Below, piece after piece: positions 6,059-12,856 of a stretch of 17,644 nucleotides of DNA. This DNA is from an uncultured Bacteroidota bacterium (lineage in GTDB: Bacteria > Bacteroidota > Bacteroidia > Chitinophagales > Chitinophagaceae), in the NCBI GenBank assembly GCA_903906615.1, contig CAIVKT010000150.1, forward strand, positions 1 through 17,644, written 5' to 3'. How positions within the stretch are numbered: the first letter of the stretch is position 1; every line of letters starts with the position of its first letter. The notes under the pieces are model-generated. The model saw only the letters and a program-made list of their open reading frames with translations, did not search any database and was not told where the DNA came from. The translations under genes and the position numbers were made by a program.

Positions 6059-7516
6059 ATGATACAGCCCATGGTACGTGCAATTCTACTTTTTATGGCT
6101 TTGCTGAGTGTTACTGCCACATTTGCCCAAAACGCAAAAGAACACGCACAGATACTACGCTCGCTGCAACAGCAGGCCAACAGGCATACAGCTGCCATGA
6201 GGACTACCGCGGGTGTTTCTACGGAAAGGGTGATCGCGCAGAGTATCACAGACCATAGCCTGGGTACACTGAGTGATTCCATCAACCTGAATTATGGAAT
6301 CAACAGGGGATCAACCTATGACTATAATACGATGTTGTACCCGTACAATTATCCGTACAGCACCTCACCCATGTTCAACTACGCAGGGGTATTCACAAAG
6401 CCACAGGTGCTGTTTGATACCATGATGCACTGGGCTACCGACCCTAATACGCTGGTATATGGCTATTACGAAACCGACTATGCCGGGTACGATGCAAACC
6501 GCAACACTACATCTTACGCGCAGGTATTTGTTGATTCCTCGTCTGAGCCGAACATGCTGTATGCCAATACATTCAGCAGTGCCAACAATATAACGATGGG
6601 CAATTGGTTCAATTGGATCGGTGGCGTGGCTGATAGCGCTTTCAGGCAGTATTTCACTTATAATAGCTCTAATGAATTGATAGAAGACAGCGTTTATGAA
6701 TACCACCTGGGTGTGTGGGATATAGTATCTAAAACCTACTACACTTATGACGGATCTGGCAACCTTGTGCAAATAGACAACTATGCAAATGACACAGATA
6801 CTTCATTAACACTACCATTAATAGAACAACTGGCATACACTAATACTTATGATGGCAGCAACAGGTTGCAAACTGTTGCCAGCAGCTTCTTTGATGGCAC
6901 GGCACTTACGCCATACATTAGAGATACATTCGCGTATAGCGGCACATACACCTATCATAATTCCTGGAAAGAATACCAGTACGATCCGATCAATGCTTAC
7001 TGGGCGCCGATCTTCAATATGTCAAAATTAGTGAATGGCCTGGGACTGCCCGATACCGTGTATATACAGGGCTTCGATAGCCTCATGAATGCCTGGGTGC
7101 CGCAAACCATGGATGTGATCTCCTATGATGCTGCCAACAACCCGGATACACTACAGGATTATGAGTATAACTTCACAGCCTACCCAAGTACGCCGAGCTT
7201 TACTACTGTGTACTATTATGAAACTTATTTGCTAACACTTGGTAACAATACTATTCCTGCTGTGAACGATAACGTAAAGATATATCCTAACCCTGCTACC
7301 AATACTTTGAACATAACACAACTGGGCGTACCTACCGGCACAATGGTAACCATGACACTGATGAATGTAAGCGGGCAAATGATGAGCCGGGAACAAATGC
7401 CATGGACAGGCAGCGCACAGGTGTCTGTTGCCACTCTTGTACCGGGTGTTTATGAACTGGTGATACAGGATGGCAAGGGAAATATGCTGCACCGGCAATC
7501 TGTTGTGAAGGAGTAA
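6059..7516 (+). CDS. T9SS type A sorting-domain protein with degenerate YD-like repeats
   Basis: This 485-residue exported protein is predicted to cross the outer membrane through the type IX secretion system and be anchored or released at the surface. A signal peptide spans residues 1-23 (MALLSVTATFAQ). The C-terminal sorting domain covers about 402-485, with the hallmark VKIYPNPATNTLNI (406-419), VSGQ and a final VPGVYELVI block. The middle holds several loose repeats of a tyrosine-rich form: FTYNSSNELI (199-208), YTYDGSGNLVQI (228-239), NTYDGSNRLQTV (262-273) and SYDAANNPDTL (355-365). These resemble RHS/YD repeats but lack their regular spacing. No enzymatic domain is recognised, so an adhesive or structural role is a guess. 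An internal ATG at 6071 is an alternative start. It is divergent from the glutaminase operon. Confidence 0.82.
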   Translation: MIQPMVRAILLFMALLSVTATFAQNAKEHAQILRSLQQQANRHTAAMRTTAGVSTERVIAQSITDHSLGTLSDSINLNYGINRGSTYDYNTMLYPYNYPYSTSPMFNYAGVFTKPQVLFDTMMHWATDPNTLVYGYYETDYAGYDANRNTTSYAQVFVDSSSEPNMLYANTFSSANNITMGNWFNWIGGVADSAFRQYFTYNSSNELIEDSVYEYHLGVWDIVSKTYYTYDGSGNLVQIDNYANDTDTSLTLPLIEQLAYTNTYDGSNRLQTVASSFFDGTALTPYIRDTFAYSGTYTYHNSWKEYQYDPINAYWAPIFNMSKLVNGLGLPDTVYIQGFDSLMNAWVPQTMDVISYDAANNPDTLQDYEYNFTAYPSTPSFTTVYYYETYLLTLGNNTIPAVNDNVKIYPNPATNTLNITQLGVPTGTMVTMTLMNVSGQMMSREQMPWTGSAQVSVATLVPGVYELVIQDGKGNMLHRQSVVKE

Positions 7517-7521
7517 CTTTG
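7514..7521 (+). promoter_or_regulatory. Candidate -7 element for fdhD
   Basis: TAACTTTG is an exact TAnnTTTG match that overlaps the stop codon of the T9SS gene and ends 5 nt before the fdhD ATG at 7527. Transcription from it would begin at about the start codon, giving a leaderless message. No -33 box at normal spacing was found. Confidence 0.4.
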
Positions 7522-7526
7522 CAGGT

Positions 7527-8345
7527 ATGGCGCAATCATTACGCACAACGATAAAAAAAGTAAATGCCACCGGCAGCCTTGATGCCGAGGATATGCTGGC
7601 AACAGAAGAGCCGCTGGAGATACGGATAGAATACTACGCTACCGGCAAAAGAATAACCAAAAGCATTTCCGTGACCATGCGCACGCCCGGCAATGATGCC
7701 GAACTGGCGACTGGGTTTTTATATACAGAAGGCATTATAACAACAGCAACTGATGTGCGGGAAGCAACGCAGGTGAGCGAGCATGTAATAAAGGTATCCT
7801 TAAATGACCATGTGCAACCTGATGTGAGCAAGCTGGAGCGGAATTTTTATACCACATCCAGCTGCGGGGTATGTGGCAAGTCGTCTATAGAGGCGGTGCG
7901 GGTGGCCTGCAATATATTGGATACCAAGGATGAGTTGCGTGTTGCTGCATCTTTGCTGTACACGCTGCCTGATGTGCTGCGCACGCAACAGGAGGTATTT
8001 GAGGATACCGGAGGGCTACATGCCTGTGCCATCTTTGATATGGCTGGTAAGCTGCTACAGGCGCGCGAAGACGTGGGCAGGCATAATGCGCTGGATAAGC
8101 TGGTGGGCTATGCACTTGCTGCGGGTATGCTGCCGCTGAACAATCATATACTATTGCTGAGTGGCCGTGCCAGCTTTGAGCTGCTGCAAAAGGCGGCTAT
8201 GGCGGGTATAAAAATAGTGGCGGCTGTAGGAGCGCCATCGAGCCTGGCTGTGCAGATGGCCGAGGACTGGGGTACGACGCTCGTGGGTTTTTTGCGGGGT
8301 GAGCGGTTCAATATTTATTCAGGTGCGCAAAGAATTGTAATTTAG
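7527..8345 (+). CDS. fdhD: Formate dehydrogenase accessory sulfurtransferase FdhD
   Basis: FdhD passes sulfur from a cysteine desulfurase to the molybdenum or tungsten bis-MGD cofactor, making formate dehydrogenase and related oxidoreductases active. The 272-residue length is normal. The active-site pair is Cys113 and Cys116 in SSCGVCGKSS. Other family blocks are visible: ATGFLYTEGI (61-70), TGGLHACAIF (161-170), REDVGRHNALDKLVG (180-194), GRASFELLQKAAMAGI (213-228) and GAPSSLAV (235-242). It sits 10 nt after the T9SS gene, with no functional reason to share that operon, and 4 nt before the DUF7009-like gene, which probably does share it. No formate dehydrogenase or molybdenum cofactor biosynthesis gene is in the window, so its client enzyme is encoded elsewhere. 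Confidence 0.95.
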   Translation: MAQSLRTTIKKVNATGSLDAEDMLATEEPLEIRIEYYATGKRITKSISVTMRTPGNDAELATGFLYTEGIITTATDVREATQVSEHVIKVSLNDHVQPDVSKLERNFYTTSSCGVCGKSSIEAVRVACNILDTKDELRVAASLLYTLPDVLRTQQEVFEDTGGLHACAIFDMAGKLLQAREDVGRHNALDKLVGYALAAGMLPLNNHILLLSGRASFELLQKAAMAGIKIVAAVGAPSSLAVQMAEDWGTTLVGFLRGERFNIYSGAQRIVI

Positions 8346-8349
8346 CGGT

Positions 8350-8718
8350 ATGAAGATCAGGATAAAAGGGAACTCTATACGCATACGTCTTTCCCGCACA
8401 GAGATTGCCGATTTCGGCGCGCAGGGCTATCTTGAAGAGCTTACCGAATTTGGTAACGCTGCGTTTGCGTATGCGTTAAAAAGCAATGTTTCCGGTAATG
8501 AACTTTTTGCGGATTTTGCGAATGGAAAAATAACGGTTTACGTGCCTGTCGCCATGCAAAAAGAATGGGTAGAGACAGATGTCGTAGGCTATGAACATAA
8601 CATGCCTATAGCCGATGGCCAGCACCTCTTCCTGCTGATAGAGAAAGACTTTAAGTGTATAGACAATACAATGGAAGACCAGTCGGACAATTATGAACAC
8701 CCCACGAATGTGTGCTAA
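8350..8718 (+). CDS. DUF7009-like small protein paired with fdhD
   Basis: This is a 122-residue cytosolic protein with no known biochemical role. The N-terminus MKIRIKGNSIRIRLSRTEI, the central ELTEFGNAAFAYAL and the C-terminal EDQSDNYEHP followed by a terminal cysteine resemble a Bacteroidota-restricted family that I recall as DUF7009. It has no signal peptide or membrane segment. It starts 4 nt after the fdhD stop codon, so the two are very likely co-expressed. This points to a job in molybdoenzyme maturation or in handling formate dehydrogenase, which is inference from context only. The conserved acidic C-terminus ending NVC could bind metal or sulfur, but nothing here proves it. Confidence 0.75.
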   Translation: MKIRIKGNSIRIRLSRTEIADFGAQGYLEELTEFGNAAFAYALKSNVSGNELFADFANGKITVYVPVAMQKEWVETDVVGYEHNMPIADGQHLFLLIEKDFKCIDNTMEDQSDNYEHPTNVC

Positions 8719-8732
8719 CAATTCCTAGCTGC

Positions 8733-9281
8733 TTATTTTTCGATGGCAGCAATCACATCAGGGCTGGTAACCTTTGTTTTGGGTTCAAATACGGCTACGA
8801 GCGTACCTTTCTCATCAATAAGGTACTTCTGGAAGTTCCATTTTACTTCGCTGTCCTTAAGGTTGTTGTATTTCTTTTCTGTGAGCCACTGGTAGATGGG
8901 TTCTTTAGCATCGCCCTTCACGGTGATCTTTGAAGCCATAGGGAAAGTAACACCATAGTTCTTGGTACAAAAAGCTGATATTTCTTTATCAGAGCCGGGC
9001 TCCTGTGCACCGAAATCATTGGCCGGGAAGCCTATGATCACCAGCTTGCCTTTATATTTCTCATACGCAGCCTGTAGCTCGGCATACTGTGGCGTGTTGC
9101 CGCACTGCGATGCTGTATTGACGATGAGTATCTTCTTACCTTTGTATTTTGCGAGATCTATAGTGCCGCCATCGAGACCCTTTACTTTAAAGTCGTAGAT
9201 GCTCTTAGGCACATTGGTTGTTTTTTTTGCTGTAGCGAAGAAAGAAAGAAAGCTAAGCAGGATGATCGCAGAAAGTTTCAT
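8733..9281 (-). CDS. Exported glutathione peroxidase-family thiol peroxidase
   Basis: This 182-residue thioredoxin-fold peroxidase is expected to reduce hydroperoxides, in bacteria usually with thioredoxin-like donors rather than glutathione. Residues 1-18 form a signal peptide (LLSFLSFFATA), so it is probably periplasmic. The peroxidatic Cys60 lies in NTASQCGNTPQY and is an ordinary cysteine, not selenocysteine. FPANDFGAQEPG (86-96) corresponds to the usual FPCNQFGGQEPG, but the catalytic-tetrad Gln is replaced by Asp89 and its Cys by Ala. Trp148-Asn149 (KWNF) completes the site. Cys105 in SAFCTKNYGVTFP is a candidate resolving cysteine. ATG 9281 is chosen because it begins the signal peptide; the frame extends to 9485 without family support. 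It is convergent with the DUF7009-like gene and divergent from the DUF4160 gene. Confidence 0.9.
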   Translation of the reverse strand: MKLSAIILLSFLSFFATAKKTTNVPKSIYDFKVKGLDGGTIDLAKYKGKKILIVNTASQCGNTPQYAELQAAYEKYKGKLVIIGFPANDFGAQEPGSDKEISAFCTKNYGVTFPMASKITVKGDAKEPIYQWLTEKKYNNLKDSEVKWNFQKYLIDEKGTLVAVFEPKTKVTSPDVIAAIEK

Positions 9282-9410
9282 GGAATGTGATTTTAGGGAG
9301 TAAAGATAAGGGATTTTCATTGTGCGACTACTGCTGCAATGGCCGTATTCTAAAAATAATATAACTTTACTTCTTAGAAACGTATTTGTGTCTTTCAATG
9401 TTGGTCTGTT

Positions 9411-9674
9411 ATGCCAGAGATTTGCAGATTTTATGGGATCATAATAAAAATGTTTTTTAACAATCATTTCCCTATTCATTTTCACGCAGAATTCGGAGAA
9501 TATAAGGCAATGATCAGTATTGAAACAGGAGAAATATTGGAAGGAGATATGCCTAAAAAGCAGTTACGGTTAATACAGGCTTGGGTGATATTGCACGAGA
9601 ATGAATTGACAACCAATTTTGAAGGATTAAGAAAACTACCTGTGTCATGGCATGTTATTGAGCCATTAAAATAA
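9411..9674 (+). CDS. DUF4160 protein, likely part of a toxin-antitoxin-type pair
   Basis: This 87-residue protein matches the DUF4160 pattern: MPEICRFYGIIIKMFFNNHF at the N-terminus, then PIHFHAEFGEY with the conserved His pair, ETGEILEGDMPKK and LRLIQAWVILHENEL. DUF4160 genes commonly stand next to a DUF2442 gene and the pair has been regarded as a candidate toxin-antitoxin module; neither activity nor target is known to me. Here the DUF2442 partner begins 11 nt downstream. The region is more AT-rich than its neighbours (22 of 60 GC at 9481-9540), consistent with acquisition by transfer. The family match is good; the role of each partner is not established. Confidence 0.8.
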   Translation: MPEICRFYGIIIKMFFNNHFPIHFHAEFGEYKAMISIETGEILEGDMPKKQLRLIQAWVILHENELTTNFEGLRKLPVSWHVIEPLK

Positions 9675-9685
9675 TCAAATAAGCT

Positions 9686-9952
9686 ATGCTCCACTTTATA
9701 AAGAAAATACAGAAGGTTAACGATGATTTTTCTGTGGTTTGTTTGTTTAACAATAACGAAACAAGGCTGGTAGACCTTTCTGCATGGGTTGAGGAGTTCA
9801 GGCAGGCAAATGATGGCTGGGCAAGTATGATAGCCGATATCAATTATTTTAAGAAAGTACAACTCGATTCTTACGGGACTCTAATGTGGGATAATCAACT
9901 TGATTTTTGTCCTGATGTACTTTATGAAATGAGCAAGCCTGTGGCTGCATAG
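9686..9952 (+). CDS. DUF2442 protein, partner of the DUF4160 gene
   Basis: This 88-residue protein fits DUF2442: an N-terminal strand pair VVCLFNNNETRLVDLSAWV followed by a variable helix, then FKKVQLDSYGTLMWDNQLDFCPDVLYEM, where the strand-turn W-x-N-x-x-D-F-x-P-D-x-L-Y is the family hallmark. In other genomes this domain is found with DUF4160 or with helix-turn-helix domains, suggesting a regulatory or antitoxin role, but this copy has no DNA-binding domain. It ends 1 nt before the stop codon of the convergent serine hydrolase gene, so no terminator fits between them. Co-expressed with the DUF4160 gene by spacing. Confidence 0.78.
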   Translation: MLHFIKKIQKVNDDFSVVCLFNNNETRLVDLSAWVEEFRQANDGWASMIADINYFKKVQLDSYGTLMWDNQLDFCPDVLYEMSKPVAA

Positions 9953-9953
9953 T

Positions 9954-11024
9954 TTATTTGCTATATCTTTTCTTCATTTCATCATACAGCACATCCAGCC
10001 CTTCTTCGGCTTCGTCTGTTTGCGCGTTGGCAAATAAAATGTATGCCCTGTTCTCGTCTTTATATAGATATACGCTGGTGAGGAAGGTGCCTGTGTTGCC
10101 GGTATTGTGCGAGAAAATGTGGCTGTGCTCATCGGTATCGCTGAACCAGCCTATAGAAAATTTTTCAAGGCCATAATGCAGGAAATTGAATTCTTTTTTC
10201 GTGAGCAACTTCGACCTGCCTTGCAGGCCCTGTAGTTGAAGTTGTATGAATTTCGCATAGTCGGGCAGGCTAACGTTGATGTTGCCCGCGGCGAGGAGCC
10301 AGTTGAGCTTGTAATCGTCTTGTGGTGGCTCGGGTGTTAATTTCGCATCATGCCCCCATGGCTGATCCGGGTCTGCGTTGGGTTGCCCGAAATGGAAATC
10401 AATGTGTAATTGCGCGCCGAGGGCTGTGACCAATTCTTTATAAGACTTGCCGGATGCTTTTTCGAGCATGAGGCCGGCTGCTACGTAGGAAAGGTTGGAG
10501 AAGTTGATACTGTCATCAGTTTGCACAGGCGGGTGCTGCAGGAACCATTGTATGAACTGGTAGCGCTGCTGGTCTTCGTCACCGGAGAACTGATCCTGCG
10601 TAGGCTTATCATAGGTATAAGTATAGGGGAACAGCTTTGTGCGGAAGCTGAGTAGTTGCTGCAAAGTGAGGTCGTAGTAAGCCGGTTCGCTGTTTAGCCG
10701 CAATTCGGGGCAGATATCGAAGAACTTTGTGTCCCACGATAGTTTGCCCTGGTCTACAAGCTGGGCTGCTATAAAGCCTGTTATGGCCTTTGTGTTAGAC
10801 CCTATGCGGAACCTGTCTTTCAAAGATGCGGCATCGTGTGTTTTTCTCTTATGCACACCCATTACCTGCAGCTCCAGTACGCTGTCTGATGAAACGACCG
10901 CATAGCCCAGCTCGGGTATGTGGTAGGCCTGGCGGATGCTATCGGCAAAGGCTTGTAGCTTCTGCGCGCGTGCGGGTGCAAAGAAAAGTACCCATATTAT
11001 GGTGATGATTGTCAGCCGTTTCAT
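9954..11024 (-). CDS. Exported beta-lactamase-fold serine hydrolase
   Basis: This 356-residue protein belongs to the class C beta-lactamase/penicillin-binding serine hydrolase family (PF00144), which includes D-aminopeptidases, esterases and transpeptidase-like enzymes. Residues 1-20 form a signal peptide (FFAPARAQ). The active-site SxxK is SNTK at 76-79. The position of the family's YxN motif reads FSN at 175-177, so the usual catalytic Tyr is Phe. The third motif is HNTG at 306-309, in place of KTG/HxG. The length and the LSFRTKLFPYTY insert fit Bacteroidota members. Its ATG overlaps the stop of the upstream lactonase gene (ATGA), so the two are translationally coupled. It may act on a peptidoglycan, ester or lactone substrate; it should not be read as an antibiotic resistance gene from this evidence. 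Confidence 0.85.
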   Translation of the reverse strand: MKRLTIITIIWVLFFAPARAQKLQAFADSIRQAYHIPELGYAVVSSDSVLELQVMGVHKRKTHDAASLKDRFRIGSNTKAITGFIAAQLVDQGKLSWDTKFFDICPELRLNSEPAYYDLTLQQLLSFRTKLFPYTYTYDKPTQDQFSGDEDQQRYQFIQWFLQHPPVQTDDSINFSNLSYVAAGLMLEKASGKSYKELVTALGAQLHIDFHFGQPNADPDQPWGHDAKLTPEPPQDDYKLNWLLAAGNINVSLPDYAKFIQLQLQGLQGRSKLLTKKEFNFLHYGLEKFSIGWFSDTDEHSHIFSHNTGNTGTFLTSVYLYKDENRAYILFANAQTDEAEEGLDVLYDEMKKRYSK

Positions 11025-12172
11025 AGATCGTAAGTGCGCATTTGTAAGCAGGATGGTTGCGGTATTTTAATAGTGTTGTGCGTGCGTGTGAGTAAGCCGG
11101 TCTTCCGATCTCGTTTAAAAACAACAATATTATTGGAAAAGAGATTGGCCACCAATAAATAATTGCCGGTTGGGTCTATGGTAAACATACGCGGATGCTT
11201 ACCTCCGGTTTTTTGATGGCCAACAAGTGTAAGCAGCCCGCTGGTGGTGTCTATTGAAAATATGGAAATGGAATGCTCTTTCTCCCTGTTGGATGCGTAG
11301 AGGAATAAACCATCGGGCGAGATATGAATATCAGAGCCTGCATACCAGTCCTGTTTTGCTGCATAGGAGGCTACTCTTTGTATGCGTTCTATGTGTCCGT
11401 CGTGATAACTATATACAGAAACGGTGCCACTTAATTCTTCGGTACAGTAAGCAAAACGACCATTGGGATGGAAGATGAAGTGCCGGGGACCGCTACCGGG
11501 CTCCGCCCTGACTATAGATCCCGTGCCTGTACGCAGGGGATATTCATTGTTCGCGTCGAAGGAATATACGGCTATTCTATCGGCGCCGAGATCGGGAAAA
11601 AATATGTAGTCCTCTTTTGGCGAGAATACGGCGCTATGTACGTGCGACCCTGCTTGCCGTTCTGTGTTTATGTTGCTGCCGTGGGTGAAAGAAATGTTTT
11701 CGCAAGGGTATAGTAGTGTGCCGCTTTTTTCTATCCCCAGAACTACGGCAGAGCCTTCTGTGTAATTGGCATTTACGAGCCATTTGTTGGTTTTGTCTAC
11801 AGATGCGTATACAGGGTTCTCTCCGCCGCTTGATTGCTGATTGAGATAAGACAATTTACCGGTGGTGCTATCGAAGGCAAAAGCGCTTATGCTACCCTTA
11901 TGTGGCATTTGTGTTTCGGTACAGGCATAGAGGTGGCAGCCATCGGGTGCAAGCGTAATGTAGGAGGGGTTGGTAATGTTTTCGCCATTACTAACAAATG
12001 TAAGCGCGCCATTGTCCGGGTTGAAACTGTATATGTAGATGCCTTTGCCGGGTTTGCTGTGGGTGTAGGTGCCTATGAAGAGGTAAATGGTTTTGTGAGG
12101 ATGTGTTTGAGCGAAAAGCTTACTGCTAAAACCGAATAGACAAATAACTGTTAATGATAGCAGGTAGTTCAT
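11021..12172 (-). CDS. Exported lactonase-family seven-bladed beta-propeller
   Basis: This 383-residue protein belongs to the lactonase family (PF10282), which includes the cytosolic 6-phosphogluconolactonase Pgl of E. coli. Residues 1-21 are a signal peptide (FGFSSKLFAQ), so this copy is exported and probably does not serve the pentose phosphate pathway. Family landmarks are FIGTYTHSK (32-40), NPSYITLAPDG (68-78), NYTEGSAVV (136-144), HVHSAVFSP (177-185), GSGPRHFIFHPNGRFAY (226-242) and HPRMFTIDPTGNYLLVAN (326-343), spread over repeated blades. It is the first gene of a two-gene operon with the serine hydrolase. A joint role in opening and trimming an extracellular lactone or sugar derivative is possible but unproven. 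The enzyme activity itself is inferred from the family only. Confidence 0.87.
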   Translation of the reverse strand: MNYLLSLTVICLFGFSSKLFAQTHPHKTIYLFIGTYTHSKPGKGIYIYSFNPDNGALTFVSNGENITNPSYITLAPDGCHLYACTETQMPHKGSISAFAFDSTTGKLSYLNQQSSGGENPVYASVDKTNKWLVNANYTEGSAVVLGIEKSGTLLYPCENISFTHGSNINTERQAGSHVHSAVFSPKEDYIFFPDLGADRIAVYSFDANNEYPLRTGTGSIVRAEPGSGPRHFIFHPNGRFAYCTEELSGTVSVYSYHDGHIERIQRVASYAAKQDWYAGSDIHISPDGLFLYASNREKEHSISIFSIDTTSGLLTLVGHQKTGGKHPRMFTIDPTGNYLLVANLFSNNIVVFKRDRKTGLLTRTHNTIKIPQPSCLQMRTYDL

Positions 12173-12230
12173 TATTGATTGCTTAGTCGAAAGCGTTAAG
12201 GTAATACATTATAGGTTGAAATAAAATTTG

Positions 12231-12238
12231 TACCTTTG
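12231..12238 (+). promoter_or_regulatory. Candidate -7 element for the DUF433/DUF5615 pair
   Basis: TACCTTTG matches TAnnTTTG and lies 17 nt before the ATG at 12256. A TTG at 12216-12218 is only 12 nt upstream, too close for a usual -33 box. The 83-nt gap also contains the promoter region of the divergent lactonase operon, which I could not identify. Confidence 0.45.
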
Positions 12239-12255
12239 AAGGACAACGGAATTAT

Positions 12256-12480
12256 ATGTGGGCAGATTTTATAGAGCAAAAAAAAGGCGTTTTAGGTGGT
12301 AAGCCTGTGATAAAAAACACAAGAATTGGTGTTGAGCTTATTTTAGAAAAAATAAGCGAAGGAGAGTCTATTGAAGAACTTATAGTGGCATATCCCCACC
12401 TATCCAAAAATGAAATACTTGCTTGTATTGCATATGGTGCAAGTCGTGTGCGTAATGAAATTATTATAGATGTTGCATGA
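12256..12480 (+). CDS. DUF433 antitoxin-like protein
   Basis: This 74-residue protein matches DUF433 (VapB-like antitoxin family): GVLGGKPVIKNTRIGVELIL (residues 11-30), EGESIEELIVAYPHLSKNEIL and ACIAYGA. In this family the helical core resembles a small DNA-binding domain and the protein is thought to neutralise and autoregulate a PIN-like partner. The DUF5615 gene overlaps its end by 11 nt, so the two are co-translated. The base composition is low in GC (18 of 60 at 12301-12360), well below the neighbouring operon (35 of 60 at 10261-10320), consistent with horizontal acquisition. Function is inferred from the family and the partner. Confidence 0.85.
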   Translation: MWADFIEQKKGVLGGKPVIKNTRIGVELILEKISEGESIEELIVAYPHLSKNEILACIAYGASRVRNEIIIDVA

Positions 12481-12847
12481 TTTCCCGATTATAGTTGCTG
12501 ACGAAAGTGTAGATTGGCGTATTGTCAAAAGCCTAAAGGAACATGGATATTCTGTATATTCTATATTAGAAGAGCAGAGTGGCATTAGTGATGATGAAGT
12601 AATAGCTATCGCAATTGAGAAAGGAGGCTTTATCATCACGGAAGATAAAGATTTTGGTGATGTACTTGTTTATAGTAAGGAAGGTCTCCTTGATGTTGGC
12701 AGCATGCTTCTTAGAATATTTGACCAGCCGATACAGGCTAGAATTAGATTGGTTATTGATGCATTAAGGTATCATAGCGAAGACATGAAGAATTGTTTCT
12801 CCGTTCTTACTGCAAAGAAACTAAGAATAAGAAAATATGGATTATAG
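12470..12847 (+). CDS. DUF5615 PIN-like toxin candidate
   Basis: This 125-residue protein fits the DUF5615 PIN-like family. PIN-fold proteins are metal-dependent RNases, often toxins that cut tRNA or rRNA. Acidic residues placed as in the family are Asp11-Glu12 in IIVADESVDW, Asp41-Asp42-Glu43 in SGISDDEVIAIA, and Glu58-Asp59 and Asp61 in ITEDKDFGDV, which would form the metal site. The C-terminal RIRKYG tail is also typical. It starts inside the DUF433 gene and ends 10 nt before the stop codon of the convergent transporter gene. The module DUF433-DUF5615 is a recognised VapBC-like arrangement; activity of this copy is not shown by the sequence. Confidence 0.85.
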   Translation: MLHDFPIIVADESVDWRIVKSLKEHGYSVYSILEEQSGISDDEVIAIAIEKGGFIITEDKDFGDVLVYSKEGLLDVGSMLLRIFDQPIQARIRLVIDALRYHSEDMKNCFSVLTAKKLRIRKYGL

Positions 12848-12856
12848 TAAACCTTT

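Noticed and set aside
8733..9281. Possible selenocysteine glutathione peroxidase
   Set aside because: The peroxidatic position is a normal Cys codon with no in-frame UGA, so no selenoprotein is indicated.
9954..11024. Antibiotic-degrading class C beta-lactamase
   Set aside because: The YxN motif is altered and the sequence fits the broad serine hydrolase group in Bacteroidota; nothing points to beta-lactam hydrolysis.
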